Shown piece by piece: positions 1 through 33,599 of a stretch of 64,000 nt of DNA. Source of the stretch: Chaenocephalus aceratus (taxonomy: Eukaryota > Chordata > Actinopteri > Perciformes > Channichthyidae); the NCBI GenBank assembly GCA_023974075.1, contig CM043798.1, positions 4,597,397 through 4,661,396 of the forward strand, written 5' to 3'. Positions within the stretch are counted from its first letter, which is position 1. The number at the start of each line of letters is the position of its first letter. A program made the translations under genes and the position numbers. Below the pieces are notes generated by a model that did no database searches, was not told where the DNA came from, and worked only from the letters and a program-made list of their open reading frames with translations.

Positions 1-90
1 GTCTGAGAGAAAGACTGTTTTCTTTGTTTTGGATTAGAAGAGCACTGTTAGTCCTATCACCATAACCCCCATCACACCTCACTGTTCTCA

Positions 91-262
91 TTAGCTCTGC
101 TTCTCAGCATCCTTCCCTTCATTCTGAGCGGACCAATGCACCATCTCATCTCCTGTGGCGTTGGAGACCACCACCTCCATCAGAGCCTGGGCCCCATCAG
201 GGAGCATTAGCATGTTGCAGCCTTTGGTTGGGGGACGTTTGTCATGTAACACAAGGGAGGGG
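91..262 (-). CDS. possible terminal exon of an unidentified minus-strand gene
   Basis: On the minus strand a frame of about 55 codons is open and ends in TAA at 91-93. Its residues read like ordinary coding sequence (for example SNATGDEMVHW near the end) and are not repeat-like. I could not find a convincing splice acceptor; the upstream limit is approximate. I do not recognise the family. It would lie inside or beside the plus-strand gene that ends at 3.1 kb, which makes a chance open frame quite possible. Confidence 0.22.
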
Positions 263-957
263 CTCGTAGGGGCAGTACATGTAAAGAGTGGTTAGCACAA
301 CACACACCCTGTGCTAGCTTTGTGGTTATTAGGAAAATAAGGATAGAAAGTGTGGTGAAGAAAGTTATGTCTTGGGCAAAAAAAAAATGGACTGTGACGT
401 GCTTGTGTTTCTATCTGCTTGCTCGTATTTAATGAAACATTACAAATAAATGCAAAAGCAGCAGAAAAAGCAGTGTCTTCTCGCTTCTTTTGTTGTGTTG
501 ATGGTGAAGGGTAGTGGCTGCAGGTTTCTGTCTCCCTCCTGTCTTTGTCTTTGTGACAGACAACATGGAATAAATCCACATGGAAGAGAAGCTCTCACAA
601 CTTCTTTCTATGCTTATCCAAAAGTCGCGTCACATTCTGGCATGAGCTCTGACCTCCTGCCCTGCCCTGCATGGTGCCTCATGTGAGGCTAGCGAATATA
701 TTACTCCTGCATCACGCCTCTGATATATTCTCATCCTATGTATCGAGCAACATGCATGTCAAAGGATGTTCAGAACCTTATTCCAGAATCAAATGTCATG
801 TGTCTTATCTTCAATGATGCTCTTTTATGCAAAACCCCCCCCCCCACAAATGTGTGTTATTACATTACTGACATCATGTTGTTCTTTCTCATACTTGCTG
901 TGTGTGGTGTGCTAATGAGTGACATTCTGATTCATTTGAAGGGTTGTGCTAAAACAG

Positions 958-2800
958 TACCACTACGTACAACTCTGCCAGCCAATCCGAGACATTGGCT
1001 GGGTGCAGACCCTAAAGCAACACCTGTGGGGCTGTGCCCTCCCCGACCCAAGGTAATCAACCGAGACAACAGCCAAAGGAAATAGACCCTGAGCCACAGA
1101 TGCACTCATTCCCATTCATACATGCTCATGGAGTTGTGATTTACTTTTGTTTTCTATTGCAGTGGCACAGTTTTTTTTCATCTCTGGTCTGAATAGCACT
1201 GTATATTTCTCTTCCATATGGACCCCACACTCTTCCATATGGACTACATGTAAGGTCCCTTAAGCTGCCTATTCTTAAGGAGGCCCAGGTTTAGTCCAGA
1301 CATCTCCACCATGTTTAAACCTGCCAGCTGCTGTAATGCACTCACTCTGCACAGTTCAGCTAAAGGCATGGCCGTCAGGAACACTGAGACAACTGAACCG
1401 CTGACTCTAATTACATGTATTATTTCAACAAGTTTCACATAGCGGTATTAGGTTAGTTGAAAGCAATAATATAAGTTGAACCTAATAATTTGATTCAAAT
1501 GGTGTATTCTTGCTTTCAACTAACCGAATAGAGTTATGTGAAATCTGTTGTCGTAAGGCATTTAATTAAAGTCAACTCTTCAGTTGTTGTAGTGAAGGAG
1601 GTCCATATTCCATTCACTTATGAGTAGGGCTGTACTGTAGCGACCGGCTTGGACATTTCAACTCCAAAATTGACTTTCGAATGTGTGACTAGCTTCTTTT
1701 TCGAGTGCAATTCATTTATATTTCTGCACAGATGCAGAAAAAGATTTGGCTTCCTTGATATCGTAGCATAATACCATTTGCAGAATTCAAAATGTTCAGC
1801 TGATATTATGAAATATGTGGACAGAAATGTGAAGCTTATTTCATAGACCTTATTAGAAGCTTCAAATGTAAAAAAACAAACATGAGTACAGCCCTGTTTA
1901 TGAGGCAGGTGTGCTGCAGGTACATGCACTGAGATGGAGCACTTTGCATTCTGCTTGTTGTCATGGGTCAAAGTTTCATACTATGCTTTGTAGTATAATG
2001 ACTTTCATTTCTTTAATCTGAAGCATGCTGCCACTGTTTTCTGTTGGACCTGCAATCTAATATTGTCTTTAATCATTTGAGGTGTCAGCTTGAGTGTTAG
2101 ATCAAGTAAGTATGAATGGAATGAGGGAAGCGGCTCTGCTTTGGAAACAAAGGAACTTGTAAGTGCATGTTAAAGATTTTCACTCTGATTTGTACCGCTA
2201 ATCTATATACTACTGAAATGTGGTTTGTTACTTTGCATCGTGCTATCTCTTGTAGCTACTATTCCACAGAACACCCCGAGACCCTCATTGCTCTAATGGC
2301 ATCCTGTAGTTCATACATATAGATGAAAACCAATGGCTTGTATTGATCTAAAGATGCATCATTTGAAATAGAACAAACAACATTTCCATGTGAACTTTCC
2401 ACTTTTATAGTCAAGTGTTCCAAGTTATATAACTTGAAAGTCACTCTGTATCAAGATTGCCTCGGAGCATTTGTATGTGACGTTAGTGATAAGTAAACCC
2501 AGAGTGGTGCTGAAGCTGATCTCCTCTGCAATGAGCGCTCACGGGGTGCTCAGCACACTGACTTGTGTTATCCCGCCTGAGAGAAATGCTTCATCCCGTG
2601 TCTCTTTCTGTCTCCTTCTTCTCTGGTGTCTACGCCATGTGCTGCCTCCTAGAGATGCTAAGCACGAGGTACTCGGACCCAGTCATCATCATTCCCAGGG
2701 TGCTGCTGGAGGAGAACCACCCCCTCCGCTGGAGAGCCCCGAGCCCCGCAGGAGCAGCGGAGTGGTGCGCTTCGACCTAGACGTGAAGCAGCCGGAGTAG
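958..2800 (+). CDS. last two exons of an unidentified protein gene (3' end)
   Basis: Two exons join in phase. The first, 958-1052, reads TAC CAC TAC and encodes YHYVQLCQPIRDIGWVQTL and onward, ending CCAAG/gtaatc in phase 2. The second, 2653-2800, follows a pyrimidine-rich cctcctag acceptor and stays open to TAG at 2798-2800, ending GVVRFDLDVKQPE. The tail is rich in Pro, Ser and Glu. AATAAA lies at 3114-3119, so this is the 3' end of a plus-strand gene that starts left of the window. The acceptor of the first exon is weak, and an alternative at about 941 is possible. I do not recognise the family; no membrane segment or known motif is visible in these about 80 residues. It is tail-to-tail with umodl1. 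Confidence 0.5.
1382..1594. mobile_element. palindromic MITE, copy 1
   Basis: A 213-bp near-palindrome begins CACTGAGACAACTGAAC and ends in the degenerate inverse. Both arms carry TTCACATA and AGTTGAAAGCAAT-type blocks (or their reverse complements). Three more copies lie at 13352-13525, 28964-29151 and 29781-29985. No coding capacity, so it is non-autonomous; the superfamily is not determined. Confidence 0.6.
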
Positions 2801-3113
2801 ATCTGCCCGTCAGGGTGGAGGCAGAGCCCACAGACTGACGCTCTGTACTGTACATATATAGTATATGAAGTTGGATTAGGAAGAGTTAAAACCACCAACA
2901 CTATCCACACTTTTAAAACACGCATGTTTGAGTCGCTATTACCTCTAATATCACCGCTGTTTGACACATGGCATTATTGCAAAGGTGCTACATCATGTTC
3001 ATGCAATCTATTTTCAATGATTATGTCAATATCATTAGAAAATACCCCACCATAAAGTGCTTATACAACAACTACACATTCAACTGTGCTGTAAATGGAT
3101 CAGTTTTAGTGTA

Positions 3114-3119
3114 AATAAA
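3114..3119 (+). terminator. polyadenylation signal of the left-hand plus-strand gene
   Basis: AATAAA occurs 314 bases after the TAG stop of the terminal exon, at the distance expected for a short 3' UTR. A TG/T-rich stretch (ctgttctgtagtttt) follows at about 3141. Confidence 0.45.
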
Positions 3120-3129
3120 TAATCACAAG

Positions 3130-3814
3130 AGATTACCAAACTGTTCTGTAGTTTTTATTGGATGGGTGTGAGGTGATAAGTTATTAAACAGTTATTGTCG
3201 TGGCTTCCTTCCTTGTCTTTCTATCAAGCCATAGACGCCTTAAACAGACACTTAGAACTCCTTTTCTTTCCTTTAAATGACTTACAGTTTGAAGAGTAGC
3301 TTGGCCTCCGGTGGTTAGATGATGTGTTTGCTCAAAATAAAATAACAAACTTTTGCACATTCAACAAAGAAAAGAGGCCTTTACCATTTTCAAAAGAAAT
3401 AAGCATAACTCAAATAAAATAATAAACAACTTAGGTATTCTTTCTTTCTTAATAATGCTTATATAACTTCATAATGGGTAATTGTACGAGTTGTAGGTGT
3501 ACGGTAAAAAACTGTGCCTCTGCGGCGTCTCTCAAACAGGTTGCCCATCACTGTGGCTTTACCGCAGACGCCGTGGGAATTGTAGTCCTTTATAATGTGT
3601 TGACTACAGATGTCACAATTAGGTGGCCTTTCTTATAAATCAAAAATACTGGCTCTAACAGTTATGTTAAAGTGCAGAGGTGAAACCTTCGGGATAAATG
3701 CATGAAAAAGGGATGGTTAAATAATTATGAAATGTGGAATTGGCCTTAATACCACTATTACCCACCCACTAGTGTGGTATATTTCCATCATACTTAATTA
3801 ATTAATTTAACATG
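3130..3814. other. intergenic, nothing recognised
   Basis: AT-rich sequence with no open frame resembling an exon. I see no gene, RNA or clear repeat here. Confidence 0.4.
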
Positions 3815-3974
3815 ATGTCGAGTAAACCTGCTGTAGAGCCACTATTTCAAGTATACTACGTCATGGAGTGGCGCCGAATGCTGGGCATTTAACATGCATT
3901 TAAACAGTCCTTCGGCGCCACTCCATGACGTAGCATACTTGAAATAGTGGCTCTGCAGCAGGTTTACTCGACAT
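3815..3974. mobile_element. short fold-back (snap-back) element
   Basis: Two arms of about 63 bp are inverted copies with only two mismatches: the left begins ATGTCGAGTAAACCTGCTG and the right ends in its complement, CAGCAGGTTTACTCGACAT. They are separated by a loop of about 35 bp (3878-3912). The arms contain GGCGCC and ACGTCATGGAGTGG. No clear target duplication was found. The near-identity of the arms suggests a recent MITE, or a strand-switch duplication. Confidence 0.7.
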
Positions 3975-5140
3975 TGAGAAACGGCCACAATCTACCTTTT
4001 GTAGGCTTCCTATAGCTACAGATCTGCAGAAGAACGCATAGTAAAAAAGAGAATACTTATGGTTCTGTTTGATGATCTAGATCCTTCTGGTCCCAACTGA
4101 CCATCATGACAGTGTAGTATCTTTAACTTTTCCAGGGCTCTTTAAATGTTCTTTAAACACAAGCAGCCGCACACAAACTGGAATAAAAGGTCAATAACTC
4201 AAAAATATCTGATCAATGAATGCGCAAAAGATTCAGTGCCATCTTTCAGGATTTGACACTTTTGGATACTGTGTTTTTCCGCGCCAGAACCTTATGCGGT
4301 TTCATACTTAACCCTAAAGTAATCCATTAACCCTAAAGTAATCCTTTAACAACACTGAGGCAGCCTGGAACTCCAGAGCTCCTCCATTGTAAAACCACTC
4401 TGCCTGTTCCTCCATGTATCCCTGCTGCAGAAAAACCAGCACAGAAGCTGTTACCATGCACTCCTGTCTGCACTCCAAGTCAACAACGAAAAGGAAAGAG
4501 TGATGGATTACCTACTTCCCTTAAAAAAGCACATGCAGTATTTTTGGAAGTGATTTTGGCAGGCTTTTTGGGTGCGTCATTAAAACAAGCGGGACTCATA
4601 TTTCATGTATGGCTTGCAGTCCAGCACATAAGGGGAAATGGAGATGAAGACACAACACAGGAAACAAGGCAGGGAGCTGGTTTCACGTTCTGATTCCTTG
4701 TCCCTTTTAATGTAACTCCTCATTAGCCTTTCATTCATTACTGCTGTTAGCTTCAGAGGAAATGTAGATGACAAATGATATGATTGCACTAACATCTCCG
4801 CACAAGCACCCAGTCAGCACCCAGTGTGCACAGACAGCGTGGAGCTCACTGTTCAGCTTGCATTGGTGCTGAACATTCAATTGTTCATGGAGAGACTGTC
4901 ATCCTTATAAAAGCACTGCAGGAGAGGAAGTCAGCAAGTCAGCCAATTTGATGGTATAAACGGAAATTGGTGAGCACAATATGACTGTCCTGAGAGAGAG
5001 AACTGTTGTGTTGGTGGAAAGAGAAAGCCCAGAGAAAGGTCTATTCTAACATTGGTAACATGAATGTGCTTTTACTGCAGCTTGAACATGCAGAAGACCA
5101 CTCGTCCTAAATTGTAAGCAATCCTCAGATTGTCTAAAGC
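3975..5140. other. intergenic, nothing recognised
   Basis: No exon-like frame on either strand. A 16-bp direct duplication (taaccctaaagtaatc) occurs at about 4308-4345. Otherwise unremarkable. Confidence 0.4.
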
Positions 5141-6183
5141 CCCGGACACACCAAGCCGATTTTGGCCGTCGATGGATGTCAGGCCGACGATTAGCATCCT
5201 GTCGCCCTACTCAGATTGGTGTGTCCCGCACCGTTGTGTCTCTTCGGCCGTGCCGACACCTTTTTGGCCGAAAACCTACCGATTCGACATGTTGAATCGG
5301 TAGGCATCGACCAAAGGCTGTCGGTCAAATAAATCACTCTGATTGGCTGTTCAGCTTAGCGAATCAGTGCATGAGAAGCGAAGCGGAAGTGAGGGACCCA
5401 AACAAATGATTAAGAAGGCAAATCTGAGATTTCATTTACCTCCAGCTCTCGACACAGGTTCGGGAAAGCCCCGTGAGCTTCTCGCTGTAGAGTGAAAATG
5501 GAACGCATACGCTATTTGTAGTTTGTTTATATCACGCAGTCTGTTCTTCTTCTCTCGGTTATCACGCAGTCTGTCTTCCGGTTGTTGCCACTTTTGAATG
5601 ACGAATACACACTACCGCCGCCTGCTGGTAGGGAGAGTTATTTCCACTCACGCATGCGCAGTTTGTACTTGACCGTCGGCCGAAGTCTTTGCGGTGTGTT
5701 CCAGTGCAACACATGGCCAAGACGCAGAGACGCGAGGTGACGCAACAGTCGGGGGTCCGTCTGTGTCAGTTCTTTGGTGTCAGCTTGGTGTGTCCCTACC
5801 TTTAAGGTCCTGACACACCAAACTGACACCAAAGAACACGTCCCGACGGAATGTCGCCTCGCGTCGCCTCGCATCGCCTCGCGTCGCCTCGCGTCGCCTC
5901 GCGTCGCCTCGCGTTTGTTTGGGTCCCTCACTTCCGTTTCGCTTCTCATGCACTGATTCGCTAAGCTGAACAGCCAATCAGAGTGATTTCTTTGACCGAC
6001 GTCCTTTGGCCGATAACCTCCCGATTCAACATGTCGAATTGGCGGCGGAAGGTGTCGGCACAGACGAAAATACATGACAGTGCAGTACACACCAATACAC
6101 ACCAATCGGAGTAGGGCGACACAACGCTCATCGACGACCCGACATCTATCAACGCATAAAATTGGCTTGGTGTGTAAGGACCT
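5141..6183. mobile_element. two adjacent related inverted-repeat DNA elements
   Basis: The block starts GGACACACCAAGCCGATTTT and ends in the complement, TTGGCTTGGTGTGTAAGGACC. The outer about 270 bp on each side are diverged inverted copies sharing GTCGCCCTACTC, CGACATGTTGAATCGG and CACTCTGATTGGCTGTTCAG. A second pair of ends meets back to back at 5765-5845 (CAGCTTGGTGTGTCC / TCCTGACACACCAAACTG). I read this as two copies of one MITE-like family, inserted side by side in opposite orientation. No transposase is visible. Confidence 0.6.
5852..5912. repeat. GC-rich 10-bp minisatellite
   Basis: About six tandem units of GCCTCGCGTC (one unit has GCATC) lie inside the right-hand inverted-repeat element. 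They probably arose from a single unit of the element body; a related GACGCGAGGTGACGC stands in the left copy at about 5730. Confidence 0.75.
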
Positions 6184-7256
6184 TAAGGGGTAAATTGATC
6201 CGACTCAAGCGGTAAATTGAGCCATCTGGGAGTAACCACTACCTGCTTCGGTGTCTGCACTGTAGTGACACCTGTTTCCTCATCAATATAAATCACGTTT
6301 GGAGGGAATGAATGCCTGTAAAACAAACATGAAAGAACCAGATCAGAACCCCCCAAATAGATATCCTTGTTAACGTAGCTGGTAGGTAAACACATGTACC
6401 AGTCTGTTGTGAATGTACTGTACAGATTGTTATAGTCTAGTCATTGATAGTTATTCATGTTATCAAATGTGGTTAGTCTCTTATCTGTCTATCACTTTTA
6501 TTATAGGCTGAAGCCCTTCCTAAAGATGTTACTTCAGGCGTACGGCAGGAAAGATGCTGGCGTTCCTTAAAATGATTGAACCGATCTAGACCTAAAATAA
6601 TATTATTCCTTCTATCAAGATTCTGTATTTAGCTCCAGAAGACCAGTCACCCTTAGCTGACCTTCTGGATCATGTGACCTCTCACACCTACCTGCTGAAC
6701 CCTTCTCTCTCCGGCTGTTTGGGACAGGAATGTTGTTCTTTCTACAATGTTTGAAAGAAAAAAACCAAATCAGTTGTGTAAAACTACTCTGAAATCCCAT
6801 GTTATACTACTGACTGAACTGAGACTTAACTTAACTGCAGTGCCTCTTGGGGGGTTAAGTTGAACCATTGACTCAGTTTACCCCCCATTCTGTGGCTCAC
6901 TTTGCCCCACAGCCACTTATATGTGTTTGGAAAAAATCTGTCTCGCTGACTGAGTCATTCATGCTAATCTTTAGCTAAATGATTCACATGGTTTTACTCC
7001 TTGCTAAACAACCAAAATACAAGATACATATTTTCAGACCTGGATCATTTAGCTTCGACATAACAGTAATGATGTACTTTGACAACATGGTTTATTGTGA
7101 AGAAAACACATTTACCAGTTGACATGTGCTTCTCTCCATCACAGCACATATCCATGATGGGTGCTTCCTGGATGTATGGCTACATGTGCACAGTTCCCTA
7201 GATAAAGGGGGCGGGTCAACTTGCACACTTGCACAACTTACCCCACTCTCCCCTAT
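6184..7256. mobile_element. possible degenerate DNA transposon
   Basis: The left side begins AAGGGGTAAATTGATCC and the right side ends CTTACCCCACTCTCCCCT, which is roughly its complement. Internal copies of the same motif (GTTTACCCCCCATTCTGTGG at about 6876) resemble subterminal repeats. No transposase frame survives. Boundaries are approximate. Confidence 0.3.
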
Positions 7257-7397
7257 CTTATTTAACTCTTTGTTTAAAGCTCTGGTAACTTCTTGTAAAA
7301 ATAAAATGGATCCGATCATAAGGAAAATGAACACAATAATTACATGAACTGCTTGTGTAACCTCGATTTTAGAAAAATCAATATGTCTCTATATTAA

Positions 7398-8086
7398 CAT
7401 CCATCCATCTTCTCCTCTTATCCGTGGTCGGGTCGCGGGGGTAGTAGTTCCAGCAGAGAGCCCCAAACTTTCTTTTCCCTGGCGACATCAACCAGCTCTG
7501 ACTGGGGGATCCCAAGGCGCTCCCAGGCCAGCGAAGAGATATAATCCCTCCACCTGGTCCTAGGTCTACCCCTTGGTCTCTTCCCAGCTGGACGTGCCTG
7601 GAACACCTCCCTAGGGAGGCGCCCAGGTGGCATCCTAACTAGGTGCCCGAACCACCTCAACTGGCTTCTTTCGACGCGAAGGAGGAGCGGCTCAACTCCG
7701 AGTCCCTCCCTGATGACCGAACTTCTCACCTTATCCCTAAGGGAGACGCCAGCCACCCGGCGGAGGAAACCCATCTCGGCCGCATGTATCCGCGATCTCG
7801 TTCTTTCGGTCATGACCCATCCTTCATGACCATAGGTGAGGGTAGGAAGGGAAATGGCCCGGTAGACAGAGAGCTTTGCCTTCTGGCTCAGCTCCCTTTT
7901 CGTCACAACGGTGAGGTAAAGCGACTGCAGTACCGCTCCCGCTGCTCCGATTCTCCGGCCCATCTCACGCTCCATTGTTCCCTCACTCGAGAACAAGACC
8001 CCGAGATACTTGAACTCCTTCACTTGGGGTAAGGACTCATTCCCTACTTGGAGTGGACAGTCCATCGGTTTCCTGCTGAGAACCAT
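7398..8086 (-). mobile_element. non-LTR retrotransposon, 3' fragment (C-terminal ORF2)
   Basis: An open minus-strand frame of 222 codons (7418-8086) carries the C-terminal part of a LINE polymerase, beyond the catalytic domain. Typical motifs are KEFKYLGVLF, ERTRSRIHAAEM, LRRVAGVSLRD, SQLRWFGHLVRM and the basic RPRGRPRTRW. The 3' end is GATGGATGGAT on the minus strand, a short tandem tail typical of RTE/Rex3-type elements in fish. It is truncated at the 5' end at about 8090, where AT-rich DNA begins. Clade assignment (RTE/Rex3-like) is from memory of the family and is tentative. Confidence 0.8.
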
Positions 8087-8099
8087 GGCCTCTATATTA

Positions 8100-8690
8100 A
8101 CAACACAACATAAACACCATTTTTACTACACAATCAGCATTGCCAAAATAAATCTAGATAACTGTATAATCATAACAAATATAGAGAATCTGAAAAAAAA
8201 CAATTAATGATGAGTCAGTAACCAATGACTCTAATGAAACTCTAGATTATTTACACACTGCTATCATAGATTTATTATTTGCATTACATCAATATTATAA
8301 TTTTTTTAAATCACAGTTATCATATAAACAATATATCACAAAAGCATTATTTGAATATATATAACAATTAATTACATTCTCATAAAATATTTAGTTTGCT
8401 AAATCTTTGTTGAGTAACTCTAACAGTCAAATAAATGGTATGTAGTAAAACATATAACTGAAGTAGAGAGGAAGGACAAAGTGCCTATAAATAGAAATAC
8501 TAAAGTACCTCAGACTTGTTAAATACTTATGTTAGCGCTGAAATGCATTAATTATTTGATTAAAAAACAGAAGGGGGGTGCAGGTGACTGAGATTTCACT
8601 ACAATCCACTGCAAAGGTGGCGGAGGAAGGGCCTGGACCGCTATTTAAAACACAATAAGGGTGTTTCATTAGTAATGATGTCTGAGAAGC
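8100..8690. other. AT-rich intergenic DNA
   Basis: Strongly AT-rich with short A and T runs. No gene, RNA or transposon signal recognised. Confidence 0.4.
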
Positions 8691-8709
8691 CACACACACA
8701 CACACACAC

Positions 8710-8761
<52 letters not shown>

Positions 8762-8766
8762 GCACG

Positions 8767-8834
<68 letters not shown>

Positions 8835-8838
8835 CGCA
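8691..8838. repeat. (CA)n microsatellite with CG interruptions
   Basis: About 148 bp of CA dinucleotides, with a CGCA-type interruption block at 8758-8771. It opens long Cys/Val and His/Thr frames that are not genes. Confidence 0.95.
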
Positions 8839-10150
8839 TGATGAGTCTGAGAGCGCTCTGACCTGGATGAGACGGATGTGAGGAGAGGGAGGACAGAGGA
8901 GACGGTGGAGACACAGATCAGGTTGCAGTCACTACCGAGGATGTGGCTCTGCTGCTTTCCGGAATAAAGACGGGCGGAGTGGAACAACATTTCTCCTCAG
9001 GAGCAACCCCCCGCCCCCAGTCCCCAACGCCTCATCTATGAATATGGAATCTTTCTTTGTGTCGTGTATTTAACAATTGTTTCCAGTAAGTATCGAATGG
9101 GGAAATATAGCCTATGCATATGTTTTGCAGCATGTGTAGACATTTTAAATTCACTCTGAAATAGACATCTTCACATGGACCTTACAGTTTCATTGCTAAT
9201 CTGTATTCTTGATGTTTTTAGAGGGGCGTGTGCACATGTAACATTCAAAGCTTTGTTTATTCTGTTCGTTAAATAATGGGGGGAAATATTTGTTATGCAG
9301 ACAGAGTGATATTAAGATATATTTATTTAAAGTCCCTCAGTATCTTTGACTTTATCAAGTCAACAAAAACAAGAATTGGGAACTTGGCAAATGTTCAGAT
9401 TGGTGTTCTGTTGCAAATTAAAATACATTTACTAAGTTACTGCCTTAGTTGCATATTAAAAGGGAGAGCACCTAGGGGTGATTTATATGAGTTAAAATAT
9501 GTCCTCTTTCACCTGTAGTGTCTTCTCTACAGGATGATGCATCATCATCTGAATCCAGTCACTGAATTAGAGGTACACATCTCATCTCTTTTAAACTGAA
9601 ATTATTCCCACTCTTTGATCGCTTGTCCCGCTCGCTCCATCCCTGCACTGGTCTGTTGCCATGGAGACGTGTTGCCAGGTCTCAGACAGTGAGGCTGAAT
9701 GGGTTCATGAGGAGGCGGGGCTTCTGCACCCTCCAGATGGTTCAGGCCTCCTTCAGCAGGTCTCCGGGGACTCCTCTCAGAGAGAAAGCCTCTCCTGTTT
9801 AACATTCAGACCCTCACTGCTGATCCAGGAGCTGTCACTCTGACCTGCAGTCAACTGTGGGATTATGGGATATGTGGGGGAAAGCTGGACCCTCCTCTTC
9901 AGATCTGTTCAACTGTGAATGGCTTACTTAAGATCTTTTTTCTAAAGCCCTGATCTGATTAAGAGAGGAAAAGGACACATTCCGTCCCGCCGTCCTGTCA
10001 GATAAATGTTGGCTATGACAGCAACCTTTTAATGTAATTTCATATCACCACTGTACACATGTTATGTGCATGCAGGAAGCCATCTTAGCCTGTTTTCCTA
10101 CAGCTGAAGAACTGTGGCACAGCACCCCCAAGAGCTCACATTCACACAGA
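8839..10150. other. intergenic between the LINE fragment and umodl1
   Basis: Mostly unremarkable. A short frame at 9661-9843 overlaps moderately GC-rich sequence, but has no splice context or recognisable motif. I call no gene here. Confidence 0.35.
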
Positions 10151-10649
10151 ACATGTTTATTGTTGCACCACAAGAGGAGAGTTTTTATAAGCGAGACAAC
10201 ATAAATATTTCATTCACAAAACTTACAGATACAAAAACTGTAAGCGTAGAATAATAAATATTGTCTAAATAAAAGAAGAATAGCAGCTTAAATAAAAGTG
10301 ATAACTGTGCTTCACAAGTATATTGCAGATGATATATTTTAAGTATATTTACAAAGTTCTCACATCACAAATGTGCATGTCAACCATACATGAAATGTGT
10401 AATGTGTAACTATAAATATCTTCTGGGAACACATTTGTCTCAGCTGAAGGCGCAATGCAGCTTAAATCTTTCAAGACTTAACTTTTACCATTCAAGATGT
10501 GCAACCTATTTATTCTATAATGTTAAACATACATAACATATTTATAGTCTCTATATTTGACATTCAATCCCATGCAACTAGTATCACTTAAATATTTAAA
10601 ATATATATAGACTGTGGTGGAAATATATATAAAACTCATTTGTGCTTAA

Positions 10650-10655
10650 TTTATT
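10650..10655 (-). terminator. umodl1: candidate umodl1 polyadenylation signal
   Basis: AATAAA on the minus strand, 160 bases past the stop. A second AATAAA at 10156-10161 would allow a longer 3' UTR. Confidence 0.35.
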
Positions 10656-10816
10656 GTTTAATGTGCAAAGATTTGCAATGTTTGGTGAGAACTAATGTGG
10701 TGCAACAGCGCCCCCTGGTGGCCGCTGCGCTCTAAAGCCTTACCAAATGTGTCTGCTGCTGCAAGAGTTTATGTGTTCTAATATAGGGGTGTTCAGCTGT
10801 TGGTGCTGATGCACAT

Positions 10817-31877
<21,061 letters not shown>

Positions 31878-33590
31878 CTTTCACAGATCAAAATCTCGAC
31901 CATGTATTTAAGGACCACATTGTACGTGCATGTTTTTCTTTGAGATGATGCTAACTCACTGTTCAGGGCGTTCTCACACACTCCATCCTCTGTAGCTGTG
32001 TTTCTCCTCCCCTCGGTGCACCATCAGTCCCTAATGGACTACAGAATCATGACAGCCAGCAGGTTAGTATTATATGTATGAGAATATCTGGAGTATCATC
32101 AGTCAGTGCAGTTAAATTACATTAAGCTTTGCAAGAAAATCTAAATTGTTAGATCATTTGACACCTTTCATTGCTACGACATATGCCGTGAATGAGCGAG
32201 TGTATTGCAAAATGAAAGCCTTTGGTTTACACAATTTTCACAAAGGAAACTCAGGCTTCAGTTTTAGTTTTGTAGAATAAATAAGTGTTTTTTGACGGGG
32301 GTGTCAGTAAAACATGTTTATGATGGCAGGGACAGAGACATGTGAGGGGAGGAGACAAAGTCCCTAGTGACTTGGTTTCCACAGGTAGCCATGGCAGTGC
32401 TCTCTACTGCTGCTCACGGCCAGCACCAGCCATTAATGTCAGGAGAGGAGGAGTGACAACTTCCTTCCATTTCCTCTCGTTATATGATGGCGCAGCAGCA
32501 TGCTTTGGCTGTCAAATGTTCTTAAAAAACACTATGTTAGGATTCTGTCATGACTTTCATTTTGTATGAATATACATTTGCATCTGATGAAATACTACAG
32601 TCCTCAGTATTATTTTTAACATTTTCATGTATCATTTTCAAATGAAGTCCTTAATTTAATGCTGATCCTTTTATAGTAATGAGGTGTGAAAATGTGCTTG
32701 ATTACACCTCCTTCAGTCATTAGGTGATAATGAATGGGTACGTGTTGATGCGATGGAGCATGTAGGGAGGTTCAGGGCTACAAGCTGAGTCGACTAATGT
32801 GTCCACAAATGAAATACAGTTACACCACAACATCATCTTCAGCTCATTAGAACATGGTTTTATGTCGATGTCCTGCTTTTCTTCAGCATTGCCCCACCTG
32901 GTTGGGTGTAGCTGTCAATGCTTTTCAGGAACCAACCTGTTGGACATAAACATAGCAACAGGTCCCTCCTGGATGCCAGTAATGACAAACACACACACAC
33001 ACCACACACACTTACTGCTACGCTAAGATGACTTCCATTTAATCACAGGCCTAATTGGTTTCATTGGGGTTTAGAGAAAGTGCAGTTGCACATATTATAT
33101 CTGCACGTTGTTGGATACAGAAAAATAGGTAACCCAAAAAAATGACTGTGACCTACGATTTTCATCGTCATAACTACACTGTAGTTACAGTATGTACGTA
33201 TGACTAATACAAAAGACTTCAAATGTATATTTAGATTAGCTAAAAATCTAAAGATGGACTTGCCATAAAAATATGTGCCTTAACTGTACATTACTTTTTT
33301 TGTTTAAGTCCCCACCTGCTCCTCCCTTGCACTGTTTACTGTAAGACATGTGACTTCAAACTTCCTATACTTAGTTTCAACAATGCTTATAATGAATAAT
33401 TACAAAGCAGTGCTCTAGTAAAACAGTGTCAATTACAATTTGCAGTGTAGCTTAAGTTTGCAAACCTTTGCTCATGATAAAACAAAACATAGAAAGGAAC
33501 ACAGACGATGACAGCTAATGTGAAAAATACCACCTATCTCTTTAAATTAGCTTCAGTGACAAGTCTTCAGTTGGTCCCGCCTCCTGGTCA
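31878..33590. other. intergenic between umodl1 and zbtb21 (head-to-head)
   Basis: This must contain the umodl1 promoter and 5' UTR on the minus strand. I see no decisive TATA box or CpG cluster next to 31877. A short (AC)n lies at 32988-33008. No other gene is visible. Confidence 0.35.
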
Positions 33591-33599
33591 TTTCAACAA

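Noticed and set aside
2653..2780. Alternative frame of the left terminal exon (SDPVIIIPRVLLEENH)
   Set aside because: It would need an indel at CCCC to reach the final stop, whereas the phase 2 frame from exon 958-1052 needs none.
9661..9843. 60-codon open frame
   Set aside because: No splice sites, no motif, and both strands are open over a short GC-rich stretch.
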